Shown here in pieces: positions 62,681 to 64,000 of a stretch of DNA of 64,000 nt. Source of the DNA: Novosphingobium malaysiense (GTDB lineage Bacteria > Pseudomonadota > Alphaproteobacteria > Sphingomonadales > Sphingomonadaceae). Within the stretch, counting starts at the first letter, position 1. Each line of letters begins with the position of its first letter. A program made the translations under genes and the position numbers. A model generated the notes under the pieces. That model ran no database searches and was not told the origin of the DNA. It was given only the letters and a program-made list of their open reading frames with translations. The DNA lies in the NCBI RefSeq assembly GCF_000802225.1, contig NZ_JTDI01000003.1, positions 62,001-126,000 of the forward strand, read 5' to 3'.

Positions 62681-64000
62681 ATGCTGAGCCGGCTTTACAT
62701 CCGAAATATCGTCCTGATCGAGGCGCTCGATCTCGATTTCGCCACGGGCCTTGGAGTGCTCACCGGCGAGACCGGCGCGGGCAAGTCGATTCTGCTCGAT
62801 GCGCTGGGTCTTGTGCTCGGCAACCGCGCCGACAGCGGGCTCGTGCGGGGGGGAGAAGACCGGGCGACCGTCACCGCCAGCTTCGATTTTGCAGCCCTGC
62901 CCGAAGCGGTGCGCCGGGTCGTCGACGAGGCGGAACTGGAAATCGAACCGGGCGAACCGCTCATCCTCAAGCGCCAGCTCAAGGCCGATGGCGGCTCCAA
63001 GGCCTTTCTCAACGACCAGCCGGTCGGCGTGGCTCTGCTGCGCGAGATCGCCCCGGCACTGGTCGAGATCCACGGGCAGCACGACGATCGCGGTCTCGTA
63101 AATCCGCGCGGACACAAGGCCCTGCTGGACCGCTTTGCCGGCGGGGACGTGGCTGGCGTCGAGGCCGCGTGGAAAGACTGGCGCGCGGCGCGCGATGCAC
63201 TCGAGACGGCGCGGGCGCAGGTGGAAAAGGCAGCCGAGGACCAGGACCTGCTGCTGGCGCATCTTGCCGAGCTTGATGCGCTCACGCCCGAACCGGGCGA
63301 GGAAGCGCAACTCGCGATGGCTCGCGCGGACATGCAGAAGGGCGAAAAGCTCACGGACGATCTTGCCGCGCTCCAGCACTTGTGGAGCGGGTCCGATTCG
63401 GCGCTTGCCGGCTTGCGCGGAGCCGCCCGTCGGCTCGACCGGATCGCCGGCGAGCATGAATTGCTAGCCGAGGCGCTTGCCGCGCTCGACCGGGCCGTGA
63501 TCGAAGCGGGCGAAGCCGAGGAAAGACTGGAACGCGCGGCAGAAGCGCTGGCGTTCGATCCTGCCGAACTCGACCGGATCGAGACCCGCCTGTTCGATCT
63601 GCGCGCGGCGGCGCGCAAGCACGATTGCCAGGTCGATGACTTGCCCGAGAAGATGCAGGAAATGCGCCTTGCCCTCGATGCTATCGAAGGCGGCACCGAA
63701 CATCTGGCGCAACTGGAAAAGGCGGCGGAGCAGGCCGGCCACGTCTATCGCGAGCGGGCCGAGGCCTTGCATGACCTGCGCCGCGCCGCCGCCAAACGGC
63801 TCGATGTCGCCGTGGCGGGAGAGCTGGCGCCGCTCAAGCTCGATGCCGCGCGGTTCCAGACGTCGGTCGTGCGGCTGCCCGAAGAACGCTGGGGCACGCA
63901 GGGCATGGATGCAGTGGAATTCCTCATCAGCACCAATCCCGGCGCCGATTTCGCCCCGCTCGCCAAGATCGCCTCGGGCGGCGAACTTTCGCGCTTCATT
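62681..64000 (+). CDS. recN: DNA repair protein RecN (cut by right edge)
   Basis: 440 codons are present before the window ends. It begins MLSRLYIRNIVLIEALDLDF and has the SMC-like ATP-binding Walker A GETGAGKSILLDALGLVLG, followed by VEIHGQHDDRGLVNP (Q-loop region) and long coiled-coil stretches. IASGGELSRFI, the ABC signature, is at the very edge. RecN is an SMC-like protein that acts early at double-strand breaks. Its start abuts a LexA box, so it is probably SOS-induced. Confidence 0.95.
   Translation, partial: MLSRLYIRNIVLIEALDLDFATGLGVLTGETGAGKSILLDALGLVLGNRADSGLVRGGEDRATVTASFDFAALPEAVRRVVDEAELEIEPGEPLILKRQLKADGGSKAFLNDQPVGVALLREIAPALVEIHGQHDDRGLVNPRGHKALLDRFAGGDVAGVEAAWKDWRAARDALETARAQVEKAAEDQDLLLAHLAELDALTPEPGEEAQLAMARADMQKGEKLTDDLAALQHLWSGSDSALAGLRGAARRLDRIAGEHELLAEALAALDRAVIEAGEAEERLERAAEALAFDPAELDRIETRLFDLRAAARKHDCQVDDLPEKMQEMRLALDAIEGGTEHLAQLEKAAEQAGHVYRERAEALHDLRRAAAKRLDVAVAGELAPLKLDAARFQTSVVRLPEERWGTQGMDAVEFLISTNPGADFAPLAKIASGGELSRFI

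Overview
The window is chromosomal DNA of a GC-rich alphaproteobacterium. It most resembles a sphingomonad of the Novosphingobium/Sphingobium type. Indicators are the zinc-free L36, the serC-serA pair behind a serC-leader-like RNA, CckA directly before recA, GTTC-N7-GTTC type LexA boxes, hisZ near purA, and many SnoaL-like, P450, SDR and Rieske catabolic genes. No insertion sequence, prophage, CRISPR array or plasmid-type origin is visible. The only RNA genes or elements I can support are one tRNA-Lys and the serC leader. Protein identities rest on recognising motifs and family patterns by eye; no database search was run.

Layout. 1-1310: start of an exported DUF4136-like gene (cut by the left edge), rpmJ and a HAD phosphatase. 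1462-5537: a tight four-gene operon of circularly permuted ATP-grasp, alpha-E protein, transglutaminase and the proteasome-like Anbu peptidase. 5677-11920: an accessory oxidative cluster with two cytochromes P450, an acyl-CoA-dehydrogenase-like flavoprotein, a deazaflavin-type nitroreductase, a SnoaL-like protein and an amidohydrolase. 12114-13246: a HIRAN-like orphan and an extensin-like lipoprotein. 13396-20908: serC, a palindromic repeat, serA, hisZ, two accessory genes, purA and an L,D-transpeptidase. 21068-26293: small genes around an AT-rich patch, an SDHAF4-type factor, rsmB, msrA, an exported methyltransferase-like protein, an N-carbamoylputrescine amidase, folK and tRNA-Lys.

26427-35275 is a second accessory catabolic block: lipocalin-like protein, P-loop phosphotransferase, SDR, MaoC-like double hotdog, SnoaL-like, PPOX/F420-type flavoprotein, a MASE1-GGDEF protein with a degenerate active site, a DHDPR-like oxidoreductase and an enoyl-CoA hydratase. 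35421-43135 holds rlmN, an outer-membrane beta-barrel, a TauD-type dioxygenase, sthA, a Rieske oxygenase and greB. 43264-44640 is a Tat-exported GH27 alpha-galactosidase behind a palindromic operator.

44654-64000 is mostly core: slt, dapA, an S9 peptidase, smpB, DUF2062, cckA, recA, a GST-like gene, alaS, a glutaminase, a Kef-type antiporter, bamD and recN (cut by the right edge). smpB, the DUF2062 gene and cckA overlap by stop/start ATGA and look translationally coupled. recA and recN each carry a LexA-box-like direct repeat at the start of the gene, so both are probably SOS-induced. Accessory genes repeatedly sit between core genes (hisZ to purA, dapA to smpB), which suggests gene-by-gene insertion rather than one large island. 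No intergenic stretch exceeds 300 bases; the longest is 21269-21549, which is AT-rich.
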